Shown here: one piece after another, positions 44,015 to 53,736 of the stretch
Position numbering within the stretch: position 1 is the stretch's first letter
How the letters are laid out: every line of letters begins with the position of its first letter
DNA from: Clostridium magnum DSM 2767
GTDB lineage: Bacteria > Bacillota > Clostridia > Clostridiales > Clostridiaceae
Direction of reading: 5' to 3'
Length of the DNA: 64,000 nucleotides
Assembly (NCBI RefSeq): GCF_001623875.1
Contig: NZ_LWAE01000002.1
Coordinates: forward strand, 434,001 to 498,000
Position numbers and translations under genes: made by a program
Notes under the pieces: model-generated
Seen by the model: the letters and a program-made list of their open reading frames with translations, nothing else
Databases searched by the model: none
What the model was told of the DNA's origin: nothing

Positions 44015-44767
44015 ATGGAAAATATTCTAACCATACAAGGATTGAAGAAAGTATTTGGTAAGTTTTCAGCTTTAAAGGGTGTATCCTTTGATCTTATTAA
44101 GGGTGAGACTTTTGGACTTGTTGGTGAATCTGGCTCTGGTAAATCTACAATTGCCAATACAATTATAGGAATACATTCTCCTACAGAGGGTGAGGTATCA
44201 TTTAACGGAACAAAATTGTGGAAGGGAAACAAATATAGCTGTGGTGAATATGGAAAAATTCAAATTGTTTTTCAGGACCCACGTTCTTCTTTAGATCCTA
44301 GGATGACAGTAAGAAAAATTATTACTGAACCACTAATACCATTATCAAAGGAACGTAGAAAAGATAAGGGGTCACGGGAAAACTTAGTAAAGCTAATGAA
44401 AAGCGTCGGTCTCAAAGAGGAGCAGTTAGATCGTTATCCTCATGAATTCTCAGGAGGTCAGAGACAAAGAATAGCTATAGCAAGGGCTATAATTACAGAT
44501 CCAGAGGTTTTGATTTTAGATGAACCAACTTCCGCCCTAGATGTATCAGTACAAGCTCAAATTTTAAATCTATTAAAGGAAATTCAAAAACAGAAAAAAA
44601 TGACATATCTTTTTATATCACATAATATGGCTGTTATTAAGTATGTAAGTAATCGAGTAGGTGTTTTATATAAAGGTGACTTTGTGGAAATGGGAAATAC
44701 AAAGGATGTATTTAACTGTCCTAAGCATGACTATACAAAAAAATTAATCTTTAGTATCATAAATTAA
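44015..44767 (+). CDS. dppF: Peptide ABC transporter ATPase DppF
   Basis: 250 residues, starting directly after the dppD stop (TAGATG) behind AAGGAGGTGG. Walker A GESGSGKSTIAN, Q-loop VFQDPRSSLDPRM, signature FSGGQRQRIAIARA, Walker B LILDEPTSALD. It is shorter than DppD because it lacks most of the C-terminal Cys extension. Second ATPase of the importer. Confidence 0.93.
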   Translation: MENILTIQGLKKVFGKFSALKGVSFDLIKGETFGLVGESGSGKSTIANTIIGIHSPTEGEVSFNGTKLWKGNKYSCGEYGKIQIVFQDPRSSLDPRMTVRKIITEPLIPLSKERRKDKGSRENLVKLMKSVGLKEEQLDRYPHEFSGGQRQRIAIARAIITDPEVLILDEPTSALDVSVQAQILNLLKEIQKQKKMTYLFISHNMAVIKYVSNRVGVLYKGDFVEMGNTKDVFNCPKHDYTKKLIFSIIN

Positions 44768-44774
44768 TGCTATC

Positions 44775-44823
44775 AGCTCTAAAACTTTAATAGATATCTG
44801 ATACAACTCAGATAAATAGAGCT
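44775..44823 (+). other. Hairpin upstream of the dipeptidase ribosome site
   Basis: AGCTCTA/TAGAGCT encloses ATCTGA/TCAGAT. The structure ends two bases before the TGGAGG of the following gene, so it may tune its translation. Confidence 0.5.
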
Positions 44824-44839
44824 ATGGAGGTATCATAAT

Positions 44840-45817
44840 ATGAAAATTTTTGATGGACATTCTGATATATTTACAGATATTACAGTAAGAAGCTTAAAGG
44901 GAGAAAGAAATATTATAAAAAAGCATCATATTGAAAGATTGAAAAAAGGTAATGTAGGAACTATGATTTTAGGAATTTGGATAGAACCACTGTATTTTGA
45001 AGAAGATTGTACATGGAGAATGCTCGAGATCATGGGAGCTGTTTCAGAAGAATTAGAGCATATAAAGGAATATGCTGGTATTGTATATAGTTATAATGAT
45101 TTAAAAAAAATAAATGAAGTTAATAAGCTCGGGATAGTAATGGGAATGGAAGGATTAGATGGTTTAAAGAATAATGTAAGTCTTATAAACCTTTTATATA
45201 GATTTGGAGTTAGACATGCTATGCTTACGTGGAATAGAGAAAATGAATTTGCTACAGGAGTTAAAAGTCCAAATAAAGATAGAGGACTTACAAAGCTTGG
45301 AGTAGAAGTAATAAAAAAGATGGAAAGCTTAGGTATGATAGTAGATGTATCTCATGCAAACGAAAAAACATTTTGGGATATATATGAGCATACTACAAAA
45401 CCTTTTATAGCGTCCCATTCTAATGCCTACTCTATTTGCAATTGTTTAAGAAACCTAAAGGATAATCAGATTAGGGCAATTGCAGAAAGAAATGGAGCCA
45501 TAGGCATTAATGCTTGGCCAGACTTTATTGATGAAAATAATCCTTCTGTGGAAAAGTTAGCAGATCACATAGATTATATAGCTAATCTTGTAGGTATAGA
45601 TTGTATAAGCTTTGGATTTGATTTTTGCGATTTTCTAGACTCTAGAACTATGAGATCATTAGGAGATGAGGATTATGTAAAAACTCCAGGAATTGAGGAC
45701 GCATCGCAAATATATAATTTACTAAATATTTTATCTAAAAGAGGATATAAATATGAACATTTAGTAAAAATAACTTACAAGAATATGGAACGGATAGTTA
45801 GAGATGTTTTAGTATAG
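44840..45817 (+). CDS. Membrane/renal-type dipeptidase (peptidase M19)
   Basis: 325 residues. M19 blocks: FDGHSDIFTDI with the HxD zinc motif near the N-terminus, GMEGLDGL with the bridging Glu, RFGVRHAMLTWNRENEFATG, IVDVSHANEKTF, PFIASHSNAYSICN and NGAIGINAWPDF. It cleaves dipeptides, including L-D or D-D types in some members. It follows the dpp transporter in the same direction by 72 bases, completing a capture-and-cleave module. Confidence 0.9.
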   Translation: MKIFDGHSDIFTDITVRSLKGERNIIKKHHIERLKKGNVGTMILGIWIEPLYFEEDCTWRMLEIMGAVSEELEHIKEYAGIVYSYNDLKKINEVNKLGIVMGMEGLDGLKNNVSLINLLYRFGVRHAMLTWNRENEFATGVKSPNKDRGLTKLGVEVIKKMESLGMIVDVSHANEKTFWDIYEHTTKPFIASHSNAYSICNCLRNLKDNQIRAIAERNGAIGINAWPDFIDENNPSVEKLADHIDYIANLVGIDCISFGFDFCDFLDSRTMRSLGDEDYVKTPGIEDASQIYNLLNILSKRGYKYEHLVKITYKNMERIVRDVLV

Positions 45818-45821
45818 ACTT

Positions 45822-45852
45822 ATGGTTTCTAGGGAGCTTTGCCTAGAAACCA
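45822..45852. terminator. Hairpin after dipeptidase gene
   Basis: ATGGTTTCTAGG pairs perfectly with CCTAGAAACCAT. It lies between convergent genes; T-runs on either side are weak. Confidence 0.6.
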
Positions 45853-45860
45853 TATAACTA

Positions 45861-45995
45861 TTACTTGTTTTTATGAGTACCATTTTTAGTAGGGTGACCA
45901 CTAGCAGCATTTAAGGCATCTATGCTATTACTATTTCCAGTATTTTCGATGGCTTTATTCATCTTAATGTTTTTAGTTTTTTTATTTTTATTCAT
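45861..45995 (-). CDS. Small basic hypothetical protein (44 aa)
   Basis: 44 residues, N-terminus MNKNKKTKNIKMNKAIENTG and C-terminus ASGHPTKNGTHKNK. A strong AAAGGAGA site lies 8 bases upstream of the ATG, the main support for it being real. It is rich in Lys and Asn, hydrophilic and without Cys. It resembles small spore-type or disordered proteins in composition, but I do not recognise the family. Confidence 0.65.
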   Translation of the reverse strand: MNKNKKTKNIKMNKAIENTGNSNSIDALNAASGHPTKNGTHKNK

Positions 45996-46184
45996 AAATT
46001 ATCTCCTTTCGATAACAGAACTTACTAATGATTAGGTTAGTACATTTATAGGATTTACATATTGATTATCAATATGTATGGTGTTTTTTGTATTATTGAC
46101 AGTTAGTTACATGCGTCCTATAATAAAAAACAGAAAGCATAAGAATATAACATACTTATATTTGAGATGAAAGGTACGAAAAAT

Positions 46185-46568
46185 ATGATTTTAAACATGT
46201 TTAAGTCAAAAATTCATAGAGCTACTGTAACAGAAGCAAATCTAAACTATGTTGGAAGTATAACAATTGATAAAACTTTAATGGATGCTGCGGGAATACT
46301 TCCAGGAGAGAAAGTTCAAATTGTTAACAATAATAATGGTGCAAGGTTAGAGACTTATGTTATAGAAGGTGTGGCAGACAGCGGTATAATATGTCTGAAT
46401 GGTGCTGCTGCAAGACTTGTACAATCTGGTGATACAGTGATAATTATAGCTTATTGTTGGCTTGAGGCATCAGAAGCAAGAACTTTTAAACCAAAAGTAA
46501 TATTTTTAGATGAAAATAACAAAATAGTAGAGGAAAGCAATTTAGAACTTCACGGACAGATTAAGTGA
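46185..46568 (+). CDS. panD: Aspartate 1-decarboxylase (proenzyme)
   Basis: 127 residues from the ATG at 46185, which follows GAAAGG; an ATG at 46167 would add six non-family residues. [20 protein letters not shown] contains the near-N-terminal Lys, and NYVGSITI holds the Gly-Ser bond that self-cleaves to create the pyruvoyl cofactor. NGAAARLV and GDTVIIIAY are conserved. It makes beta-alanine for pantothenate and CoA. Unusually it stands alone, without panB/panC. Confidence 0.94.
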   Translation: MILNMFKSKIHRATVTEANLNYVGSITIDKTLMDAAGILPGEKVQIVNNNNGARLETYVIEGVADSGIICLNGAAARLVQSGDTVIIIAYCWLEASEARTFKPKVIFLDENNKIVEESNLELHGQIK

Positions 46569-46640
46569 TACTAAATCATCAGGTTTATACTTATAATTAG
46601 GCAATACTTCTTAAGTTTAAGTAAAACAACTTTCTTATAC

Positions 46641-46669
46641 TTGACATATTACGATTTATAAGTTAAAAT
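46641..46669 (+). promoter_or_regulatory. carAB promoter
   Basis: TTGACA (46641-46646), 17-bp spacer, TAAAAT (46664-46669): a near-consensus sigma-A promoter ~300 bases before carA. Confidence 0.8.
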
Positions 46670-46692
46670 TAGCGTTAAGTGAAAGAAAAATA

Positions 46693-46850
46693 CACTTTAA
46701 ATTGGTCCTGTGAGGCCAGAAAGAGGTATGATTATGGCAATGTTTTTTTGTTATACGGAAAAGAAATTTAAAGAAATAAATAGATTTTATATACGGGTAA
46801 TAGGAAGATTATTTTCTAAAAATATAATCTTCTTATTACCCTTTTCTTTT
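46693..46850 (+). promoter_or_regulatory. PyrR-dependent attenuator of carAB
   Basis: TTGGTCCTGTGAGGCCAGA (46703-46721), followed by AAGAGG, resembles the PyrR-binding anti-antiterminator loop found before pyr genes. Downstream a terminator hairpin (GGGTAATAGGAAGATTAT with ATAATCTTCTTATTACCC, 46795-46841) is followed by TTTTCTTTT. When UMP-PyrR binds, the terminator should form and carAB be shut off. Confidence 0.8.
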
Positions 46851-46971
46851 AAAACAAAACAAAGGCCTTCATGGAGTGTATTTTTACTGATGAAATAAAA
46901 TTTCATTCAGAACCAGGTTGTTTACAACCTTAAGACAGTTAGTCATATATAAATATTTGAGGAGGTCTATC

Positions 46972-48021
46972 ATGAGAGCAAAACTTATATTAGAAAATGG
47001 AACAGTATTCGAAGGTAAAGCGTTTGGGTATTTAAAAGATAGTGTAGGAGAAGTTGTATTCAACACAGGGATGACTGGATATCAAGAAGTTCTTACAGAT
47101 CCATCTTATTATGGTCAAATAGTTACAATGACATATCCTCTTATAGGTAATTATGGTATAAACCTAGAAGATATGGAATCAAAGTTCCCAAAGGTCAAAG
47201 GATTTATAGTTAGAGAAAGATGCAATACTTCAAGCAACTTCAGATCTGAATTAGAGCTAGAAGATTATCTAGAACAAAACAAAGTGATAGGTTTAGAAGG
47301 AATAGATACTAGAGCTTTAACTAAAATATTAAGAAACAATGGAACAATGAAGGGAATAATCACGTTAGAAGATATCTCTTATGAAGAGGCTAAAAATAAA
47401 TTAGATAGTTTTTCAAATAAAGAAGCAGTAAAAAATGTTACTCTTAAAGAAAAGTATGTAGTAGAAGGCCAAGGAAAGCATGTAGCTATTATGGACTTTG
47501 GTATAAAACAGAATATAATAAGATCTTTCCTAAAGAGAAATTGTAAAATATCAGTTTTTCCAGCAGATACAAAAGCAGAAGAAATCTTAAGTGTGGATCC
47601 TGATTTAATCTTCTTGTCAAATGGTCCAGGAGACCCAGAGGATTTAACAGAGGTTATAGAAAATATCAACAAATTAGTAGGAAAAAAACCTATTGTTGGA
47701 ATATGCTTAGGACATCAGCTTCTTGCACTAACGCTTGGAGGAAAGACAACAAAACTTAAATTTGGTCATAGAGGATGTAATCATCCTGTTAAGGACTTAG
47801 AGGAAAATAAAGTTCACATAACTTCACAAAACCATGGGTATGTTGTAGATGTACTTCCAGAGAATATGGAAATAACTCATGTAAGCGTAAATGATGGAAC
47901 AGTAGAAGGAATGAAGCATAAAAATTTACCGATATTCTCAGTTCAATTCCATCCAGAAGCATGTCCAGGTCCAAAGGACAGCGATTATATATTTGATAAA
48001 TTTATGAAATACGCACTTTAA
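46972..48021 (+). CDS. carA: Carbamoyl-phosphate synthase small subunit (glutaminase)
   Basis: 349 residues from the ATG at 46972, 6-7 bases after GGAGG; an in-frame upstream ATG at 46918 lies in the leader and is rejected. The N-terminal CarA domain (NTGMTGYQEVLTDPSYYGQI) and class I glutaminase domain (GICLGHQLLAL with the catalytic Cys, ~240; QFHPEACPGP with the catalytic His) are complete. It delivers ammonia from glutamine to CarB. Confidence 0.96.
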   Translation: MRAKLILENGTVFEGKAFGYLKDSVGEVVFNTGMTGYQEVLTDPSYYGQIVTMTYPLIGNYGINLEDMESKFPKVKGFIVRERCNTSSNFRSELELEDYLEQNKVIGLEGIDTRALTKILRNNGTMKGIITLEDISYEEAKNKLDSFSNKEAVKNVTLKEKYVVEGQGKHVAIMDFGIKQNIIRSFLKRNCKISVFPADTKAEEILSVDPDLIFLSNGPGDPEDLTEVIENINKLVGKKPIVGICLGHQLLALTLGGKTTKLKFGHRGCNHPVKDLEENKVHITSQNHGYVVDVLPENMEITHVSVNDGTVEGMKHKNLPIFSVQFHPEACPGPKDSDYIFDKFMKYAL

Positions 48022-48139
48022 TAGTGAGGAGTTATCTTTAATAGCTTAAGAATAACAAGTCGAATTTGCTTAACTTTTAATAAAAAAATTTATCAATAAA
48101 AAAGAGTATTACAATTTTAGAAATTTTGGAGGTAGCAAT

Positions 48140-51100
48140 ATGCCATTAAATAAAGATATAAAGAAAGTTTTAGTTATAGGTTCAGGTCCAATAATTATAG
48201 GTCAAGCAGCGGAGTTCGATTATTCAGGAACTCAGGCTTGTCAAGCATTAAAAGAAGAAGGAATAGAGGTTGTGCTTATAAACAGTAATCCAGCTACTAT
48301 AATGACGGATAAAGAAGTAGCAGATAAAATATATTTAGAACCTCTAACAGTAGAATTTGTTGAGAAGGTTATAGCTAAGGAAAAACCAGACAGTCTTCTT
48401 GCAGGAATGGGAGGGCAGACTGGACTAAATTTAGCAGTAGAACTTTATGATAAAGGAATACTAGCTAAGTACAATGTTAAAGTAATAGGAACTTCTGTAG
48501 AATCCATAAAAGAGGGTGAAGACAGAGAACTATTTAGAAATATGATGAATAGAATAGGTCAGCCAGTTATACAAAGTGATATAATAACTGACATGGAAAG
48601 CGGAAGAGCTTTTGCAAATAAAATAGGATATCCAGTTATAGTTAGGCCAGCATATACCCTAGGTGGAACTGGCGGCGGAATAGCTAATGATGAAGAGGAG
48701 CTAAATGTTATATTAGAATCAGGACTTCATTTAAGCACTATAGGTCAAGTACTTCTTGAGAAGAGTGTTAAAGGCTGGAAAGAAATAGAGTATGAAGTAA
48801 TGAGAGATAGCTTTGGAAACTGTATTACAGTATGTAACATGGAAAACATAGATCCAGTAGGTATTCATACTGGAGACAGTATAGTTGTTGCACCAAGCCA
48901 AACTCTATCAGATAAAGAATATCAAATGCTTAGAAGTGCATCTATAGATATTATAAACGCTGTAGGAATAGAAGGAGGATGTAATGTACAGCTTGCATTA
49001 AATCCATACTCCTTTGAATATGCAGTTATAGAAATAAATCCAAGAGTTAGCCGTTCATCAGCTTTAGCATCAAAGGCAACTGGTTACCCAATAGCAAAAG
49101 TTGCAGCTAAAATAGCTTTAGGATATGGATTAGATGAGATTAAGAATGCAGTTACACAAAAGACTTTTGCATGCTTTGAACCATCCTTAGACTATGTAGT
49201 AGTTAAAATTCCTAAATGGCCTTTCGATAAATTCCAGGGAGCAGATAGAGAACTTGGAACAAAAATGATGGCTACAGGGGAAATAATGGCTATTGGAAGC
49301 AATTTTGAAGCAGCTTTATTGAAGGGAATACGTTCTTTAGAAATAGGAAAGTACTCACTAGATCATAAAAAGTTTAAAAATTTGAGTATGGCAGAATTGA
49401 AAGAAACAGTTATGGCTCCTGATGATGAGAGACTATTTGCCCTAGCAGAAATGCTTAGACGAGAATATAGAATAGATAAGGTTGCGGAAATAACAGGTAT
49501 AGATACATTCTTCATAGATAAGTTCAAATGGATAATTGATCAAGAAGAGAAACTAAAAGCTAGTAAAATAGATGATTTAGATAAAGAATGGTTCTATAAT
49601 CTAAAAAGAAAAGGCTTCTCTGATAAAGGAATAGCAGATATGCTTGAGGTAAGTCCAGAGGATGTTTATAGACTTAGAAGAATATGGGGAATAAAGCCTG
49701 TTTATAAAATGGTTGATACTTGCGGAGGAGAGTTTGAAGCACTATCACCATACTACTATTCAACTTATGACACTTATGATGAAGTAGAAGTTTCAGACAA
49801 GAAGAAAGTTATAGTTATCGGTTCTGGTCCAATAAGAATAGGGCAGGGTATAGAATTTGACTATGCTTCAGTTCACTGTGTAATGGCTCTTAAGAAACTA
49901 GGAGTAGAGACTATAATAGTAAATAATAACCCAGAAACAGTTAGTACAGACTTTAATATATCAGATAAATTGTACTTTGAACCACTTACAGAGGAAGATG
50001 TGTTAAATATAATAGAAAAAGAAAATCCAGATGGTGTAATTCTTCAGTTCGGGGGACAGACAGCTATTAAACTTGCTGAGTTCTTAAAGGAAAAGAATAT
50101 ACCTACGTTAGGAACTACTGCAGATCAAATAGATATGGCAGAAGATAGAGAAAAATTTGATGCTCTACTTGAAGAATTAGGGATATCAAGACCTAAAGGA
50201 AAAGGAATCTGGAGCGTAGAAGAAGGTTTAAAAGAAGCAGATAAGTTAGGTTTCCCTGTACTTGTAAGACCTTCATATGTAATTGGAGGCCAGGGTATGG
50301 AAATAACTCATGATGAAAAGGAGCTTATTTACTACCTAACTAATGCCTTTGAAAAAGATAAGAAAAATCCGATTCTTATTGATAAATACCTAATGGGAAC
50401 AGAAATAGAAGTAGATGCTATATCTGATGGAGAAGATGTTTTAATTCCAGGTATCATGGAGCATTTGGAAAGAGCTGGAGTACACTCAGGAGATAGTATA
50501 ACTATGTATCCAAGCCAAAATGTAAGCTCTGATATAAAGGATAAGATACTGGAATACACTAAAAAACTTGCTATAGGAATAGGCATAAAGGGAATGATTA
50601 ATATTCAGTTTATAGAGTTCAGGGGAGAGCTTTATGTTATAGAGGTTAACCCAAGAGCATCAAGAACTGTTCCATATATAAGTAAGGTAAGTAAAGTACC
50701 TATAGTAGATATAGCAACTAGAGTAATGCTAGGTGAAAAGCTAAAGGACTTAGGTTATGGTGTAGATGTTTATAAAGAGCCAGAGCTAGTATCTGTAAAA
50801 GTTCCTGTATTTTCAACTCAAAAACTTCCTAATGTTGAAGTATGCCTAGGACCAGAAATGAGGTCTACTGGAGAGGTCTTAGGGGTAGGAAAAACAATCG
50901 AGGAAGCATTGTATAAGGGCTTTGTGGCTGCTAACATGTTTACTAAGAAGCAAGGAGCTACTATACTAGCTACTGTAAATGACCATGATAAGGAAGAATT
51001 CCTACTTATAGCAAAAGAGATGCACAGCCTAGGATACAAATTTATAGCAACTCAAAAAACAGCAGAACTTCTAAGAAATGCAGATGTAGAAGTTAGTGAA

Positions 51101-51346
51101 GTTAGAAAGTTAACAGAGGATCATCCTAACATAATAGATATAGTTAAAAATGGAGAGGTAGACCTAGTGGTTAATACTCCAACTAAGGGTAATGATTCAA
51201 AAAGAGATGGATTCCTTATAAGAAGAGCTGCTATCGAAAGAAATATAGGAGTGGTAACAGCTTTAGATACTTTCAAGGCTATGATAGATGTTAAGATTAA
51301 GGGGATAAAAGGTGAGGAGCTAGAGGTGTTCGATCTAGCAGAATGA
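48140..51346 (+). CDS. carB: Carbamoyl-phosphate synthase large subunit
   Basis: 1068 residues, full length. Two homologous ATP-grasp halves: first from [21 protein letters not shown] (~11), second from [21 protein letters not shown] (~558), then a C-terminal MGS-like allosteric domain (~940-1068). It makes carbamoyl phosphate for pyrimidines and arginine. The stop codon TGA is shared with the first bases of a dispersed repeat copy (GAATGAAGTGAAAAC). Confidence 0.97.
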   Translation: MPLNKDIKKVLVIGSGPIIIGQAAEFDYSGTQACQALKEEGIEVVLINSNPATIMTDKEVADKIYLEPLTVEFVEKVIAKEKPDSLLAGMGGQTGLNLAVELYDKGILAKYNVKVIGTSVESIKEGEDRELFRNMMNRIGQPVIQSDIITDMESGRAFANKIGYPVIVRPAYTLGGTGGGIANDEEELNVILESGLHLSTIGQVLLEKSVKGWKEIEYEVMRDSFGNCITVCNMENIDPVGIHTGDSIVVAPSQTLSDKEYQMLRSASIDIINAVGIEGGCNVQLALNPYSFEYAVIEINPRVSRSSALASKATGYPIAKVAAKIALGYGLDEIKNAVTQKTFACFEPSLDYVVVKIPKWPFDKFQGADRELGTKMMATGEIMAIGSNFEAALLKGIRSLEIGKYSLDHKKFKNLSMAELKETVMAPDDERLFALAEMLRREYRIDKVAEITGIDTFFIDKFKWIIDQEEKLKASKIDDLDKEWFYNLKRKGFSDKGIADMLEVSPEDVYRLRRIWGIKPVYKMVDTCGGEFEALSPYYYSTYDTYDEVEVSDKKKVIVIGSGPIRIGQGIEFDYASVHCVMALKKLGVETIIVNNNPETVSTDFNISDKLYFEPLTEEDVLNIIEKENPDGVILQFGGQTAIKLAEFLKEKNIPTLGTTADQIDMAEDREKFDALLEELGISRPKGKGIWSVEEGLKEADKLGFPVLVRPSYVIGGQGMEITHDEKELIYYLTNAFEKDKKNPILIDKYLMGTEIEVDAISDGEDVLIPGIMEHLERAGVHSGDSITMYPSQNVSSDIKDKILEYTKKLAIGIGIKGMINIQFIEFRGELYVIEVNPRASRTVPYISKVSKVPIVDIATRVMLGEKLKDLGYGVDVYKEPELVSVKVPVFSTQKLPNVEVCLGPEMRSTGEVLGVGKTIEEALYKGFVAANMFTKKQGATILATVNDHDKEEFLLIAKEMHSLGYKFIATQKTAELLRNADVEVSEVRKLTEDHPNIIDIVKNGEVDLVVNTPTKGNDSKRDGFLIRRAAIERNIGVVTALDTFKAMIDVKIKGIKGEELEVFDLAE

Positions 51347-51477
51347 AGTGAAAACTTGAATCAGATCGAGTTTCAAACTACATCTGATTCTTAGTTGAAC
51401 GAATCCGAGGGACGTAGCCGCTCTTTACTCCCACTTTGAAGAAGATGGGAGTATTAGAGCGGGTAGTCATCGGATAA
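51345..51477 (+). repeat. Dispersed two-hairpin repeat, copy 3
   Basis: Begins GAAGTGAAAACTTGAATCAG at the carB stop. First hairpin CAGATCGAG...CTACATCTGATTC. Second hairpin CCGCTC...GAGCGG, whose inner arm pairs as TACTCCCA/TGGGAGTA, a different sequence from copy 1 but still paired. Ends GTAGTCATCGGATAA. One extra G is present in ATCCGAGGGAC. Confidence 0.85.
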
Positions 51478-51568
51478 AAAAGTAAAAGTTAAAATTGTTT
51501 GCATTCTTTAGAAATCTAGGAAATATTTTAGAGTTACTAAAGAATACTAAACAGTTTTAACTTTTTAT
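51477..51568 (+). terminator. Long palindrome/terminator after carB
   Basis: AAAAAGTAAAAGTTAAAA pairs imperfectly with TTTTAACTTTTT, then TTGTTT/AAACAG and ATTCTTTAG/CTAAAGAAT. The unit spans ~90 nt and ends TTTTTATTT. It probably terminates carAB, or is an independent palindromic insertion. Confidence 0.65.
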
Positions 51569-51614
51569 TTATGACTTGATAATACTTTCTATTAGTTTCC
51601 CATTTCAATATGTC

Positions 51615-52397
51615 TTAATTATCTTGTAAAAACTTTATGGAACATTCCTCTATAGTATCTACAATACAACTAGTAAATATAGATTGGAAATAGTGATGTT
51701 GTAATATTTCTACGTTTTGTAATATTTCAATATCATTGCTGTATAGCCTGTTATAATAACGTAATTTTTTATTTTTTAATTTTTTTGATAGGGTTTTAGT
51801 ATTTTTCCATAAAAAAAATATATACATATCAAAATTACTCTTCTTCTTGCTATTACAGTAATTAACAAAAGAGCGAGGAAGTATATTTGTAATTTCTATA
51901 TAGTTATCTAATAATATGCCAATTAAGTTAAGAATGTTTTCATTGATAATATTAAGTTTGTTGCATTGATTAATATGTTTTTTATATATTTTTCTTTGTC
52001 TTACATGATTTATAATATAGCAACCAATAAAGATTGTTAGTATAAAAACTAAAGCTATAGGTATAAGAAACAAGATAGAATTTAAGTAAGGTATAATGAA
52101 CCAGGATACCATAATAAAAGTAATAATCATTGCAAGTGTTAAAAATCTATAATATTTACGATTAGATTTAACAACATCTTGAATATTGAATTTTAGTTCA
52201 TCTTTAATGTTTTTAAGAATTTCTTCAATATATATGTTTTGATTGAGTAGTTTCTTTATATGTTGAAACTTTTGGTAGGTGTCTTCTCTTTTCTTTTTTT
52301 GTTCTTCATATAATGTTTTTTCCATGGTGCTTTGATGATCTTTAAATTTTTCGAAAGCATTTTCAACAAAGTTTTCTTTGTTTGTGGTCTTTTCCAC
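51615..52397 (-). CDS. Hypothetical two-helix membrane protein
   Basis: 260 residues. A charged N-terminal coiled coil (~5-65), two adjacent membrane helices (~88-108 and ~112-132), then a ~125-residue Lys/Asn-rich cytoplasmic region. It is very AT-rich and stands alone between carAB and pst on the opposite strand. The two-helix plus coiled-coil layout recalls SLATT-type 2TM proteins, but no motif confirms that. No function assigned. Confidence 0.65.
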   Translation of the reverse strand: MEKTTNKENFVENAFEKFKDHQSTMEKTLYEEQKKKREDTYQKFQHIKKLLNQNIYIEEILKNIKDELKFNIQDVVKSNRKYYRFLTLAMIITFIMVSWFIIPYLNSILFLIPIALVFILTIFIGCYIINHVRQRKIYKKHINQCNKLNIINENILNLIGILLDNYIEITNILPRSFVNYCNSKKKSNFDMYIFFLWKNTKTLSKKLKNKKLRYYNRLYSNDIEILQNVEILQHHYFQSIFTSCIVDTIEECSIKFLQDN

Positions 52398-52695
52398 GTA
52401 TTTTCACCTCTTTAAACTAATATAATAAATTCATATTGCCTTAAACGTTTTCTATTTAAAATTATCCGAATATATTTAAATGATATCATGTTTGGAATTA
52501 AATGTAAAATATTAATTTGGCAAAAATGTACACTGTTTAATGTGGACATTTTAATTTTATATTATTATAATTGATTATTTTTAAATAGTAGAGATCGATT
52601 CATTTTAATTCAGATCTTTTTGACATACGGAGCTTATAATAATAATTTATAGATATACGTATGACTATAGTAAAAATTTATAGATTAATATTAAA
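52398..52695 (+). other. AT-rich divergent intergenic region; no gene seen
   Basis: Between the minus-strand membrane protein and pstS. Very AT-rich, with no reading frame. TTGACA at 52619 is followed too closely by TATAAT for a normal promoter. The PhoP-type boxes lie at its right edge. Confidence 0.4.
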
Positions 52696-52712
52696 TGTTA
52701 AATTTATGTTAA
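52696..52712 (+). promoter_or_regulatory. Two PhoP boxes upstream of pstS
   Basis: TGTTAA repeated with 11-bp periodicity (52696 and 52707). On the minus strand this reads TTAACA-5 bp-TTAACA, the Gram-positive PhoP box pattern. It lies ~40 bases before pstS and implies induction by phosphate limitation. Confidence 0.65.
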
Positions 52713-52750
52713 AATAAGCTTGGCATATTTATATATAAGGGGATGATTAT

Positions 52751-53671
52751 ATGAAGAAAAAGCTTGGAGTTATTCTAAGTATGCTTGTAGCTGCAAGTAT
52801 AACGCTTGTTGGTTGTGGAAACAAGCAAACATCAAGCACTCCACAGACAAACAAAGATTCAAAGGGAACGAAAATTATGTTTAGTGGTTCCTCAACAATG
52901 GCACCTGTTATATCTAAAATAGGAGACAATTTTACTGAAAAAAATAAAACTTGGAAGAACGTTGAGAGTAGTTTATCAGATACTCCTATACAAATAGCTG
53001 TTTCTTCCGGTGGTTCTGGAACTGGCGTTAAGGCGGCTTTAGAAAAAACAAGCAATTTCGGTTTAGTATCTAGAGAAGTTTCTAAGGATGAAAAATCAAA
53101 GATGCCTGATTATAGGGAATTTAAAATAGGTATGGACGCCCTTACTATTTCTGTAAATCCTGAAAATCCTATTTTAACTAAGAAAAAAGGATTAACTAAG
53201 GTAGAAATACAGAAAATCTTTTCAGGGGAAGCAAAACTCTGGAGTGATGTCGATCCATCATTACCAAAGAATAAAATAGTTGTTGTAGTAAGAGACGCAA
53301 GTGGTGGTGCAGGAGAAGTATTTGAAAAGAGCGTAATGGGTGATAAAAAGGTTAGTAAAGAAGCTATCCAATCACCTTCAATGGGAGCACTTGGTCAAAA
53401 GATTATTGAAAATAAAGATGCTATAGGCTATGCCTCTGTAGGTATAGTAGATCAAAATAAAGCAAAAATCACTGCAATGGATGTAGATGGAGTGGCTCCA
53501 ACATCAGAAAACATATTGAGTGGTAAATACATAATAGCAAGACCTCTTTCAATCATAAAAAATGGTGAATTAAGTGGAGAAGAAAAAGCCTTCATAACTT
53601 ATGTAACGTCAGATGAAGGATTAAAAGTAGTTAAAGAATTAGGGTTTGTACCTACAAAGCCCTCAAAATAG
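52751..53671 (+). CDS. pstS: Phosphate ABC transporter substrate-binding lipoprotein
   Basis: 306 residues. Lipobox TLVGC (~18-22). Phosphate-binding fold: FSGSSTMAPVI (~37-47), SSGGSGTGVKAAL, and RDASGGAGEVFE. The first gene of pstSCAB; a hairpin after it probably keeps it more abundant than the permease. Confidence 0.95.
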   Translation: MKKKLGVILSMLVAASITLVGCGNKQTSSTPQTNKDSKGTKIMFSGSSTMAPVISKIGDNFTEKNKTWKNVESSLSDTPIQIAVSSGGSGTGVKAALEKTSNFGLVSREVSKDEKSKMPDYREFKIGMDALTISVNPENPILTKKKGLTKVEIQKIFSGEAKLWSDVDPSLPKNKIVVVVRDASGGAGEVFEKSVMGDKKVSKEAIQSPSMGALGQKIIENKDAIGYASVGIVDQNKAKITAMDVDGVAPTSENILSGKYIIARPLSIIKNGELSGEEKAFITYVTSDEGLKVVKELGFVPTKPSK

Positions 53672-53677
53672 CTAAAC

Positions 53678-53713
53678 AAACTCGCTAGGTTCCACATCTA
53701 GCGGGTTTATTTC
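53678..53713 (+). terminator. Intercistronic hairpin pstS/pstC
   Basis: AAACTCGCTAG pairs with CTAGCGGGTTT, followed by ATTTC. Partial terminator or stabiliser. Confidence 0.65.
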
Positions 53714-53736
53714 ATATTATGAAAAAGGTGAATGTT

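Noticed and set aside
46710..46898. 62-codon frame in the carA leader
   Set aside because: It overlaps the PyrR site and the terminator hairpin; the leader structure explains the sequence better.
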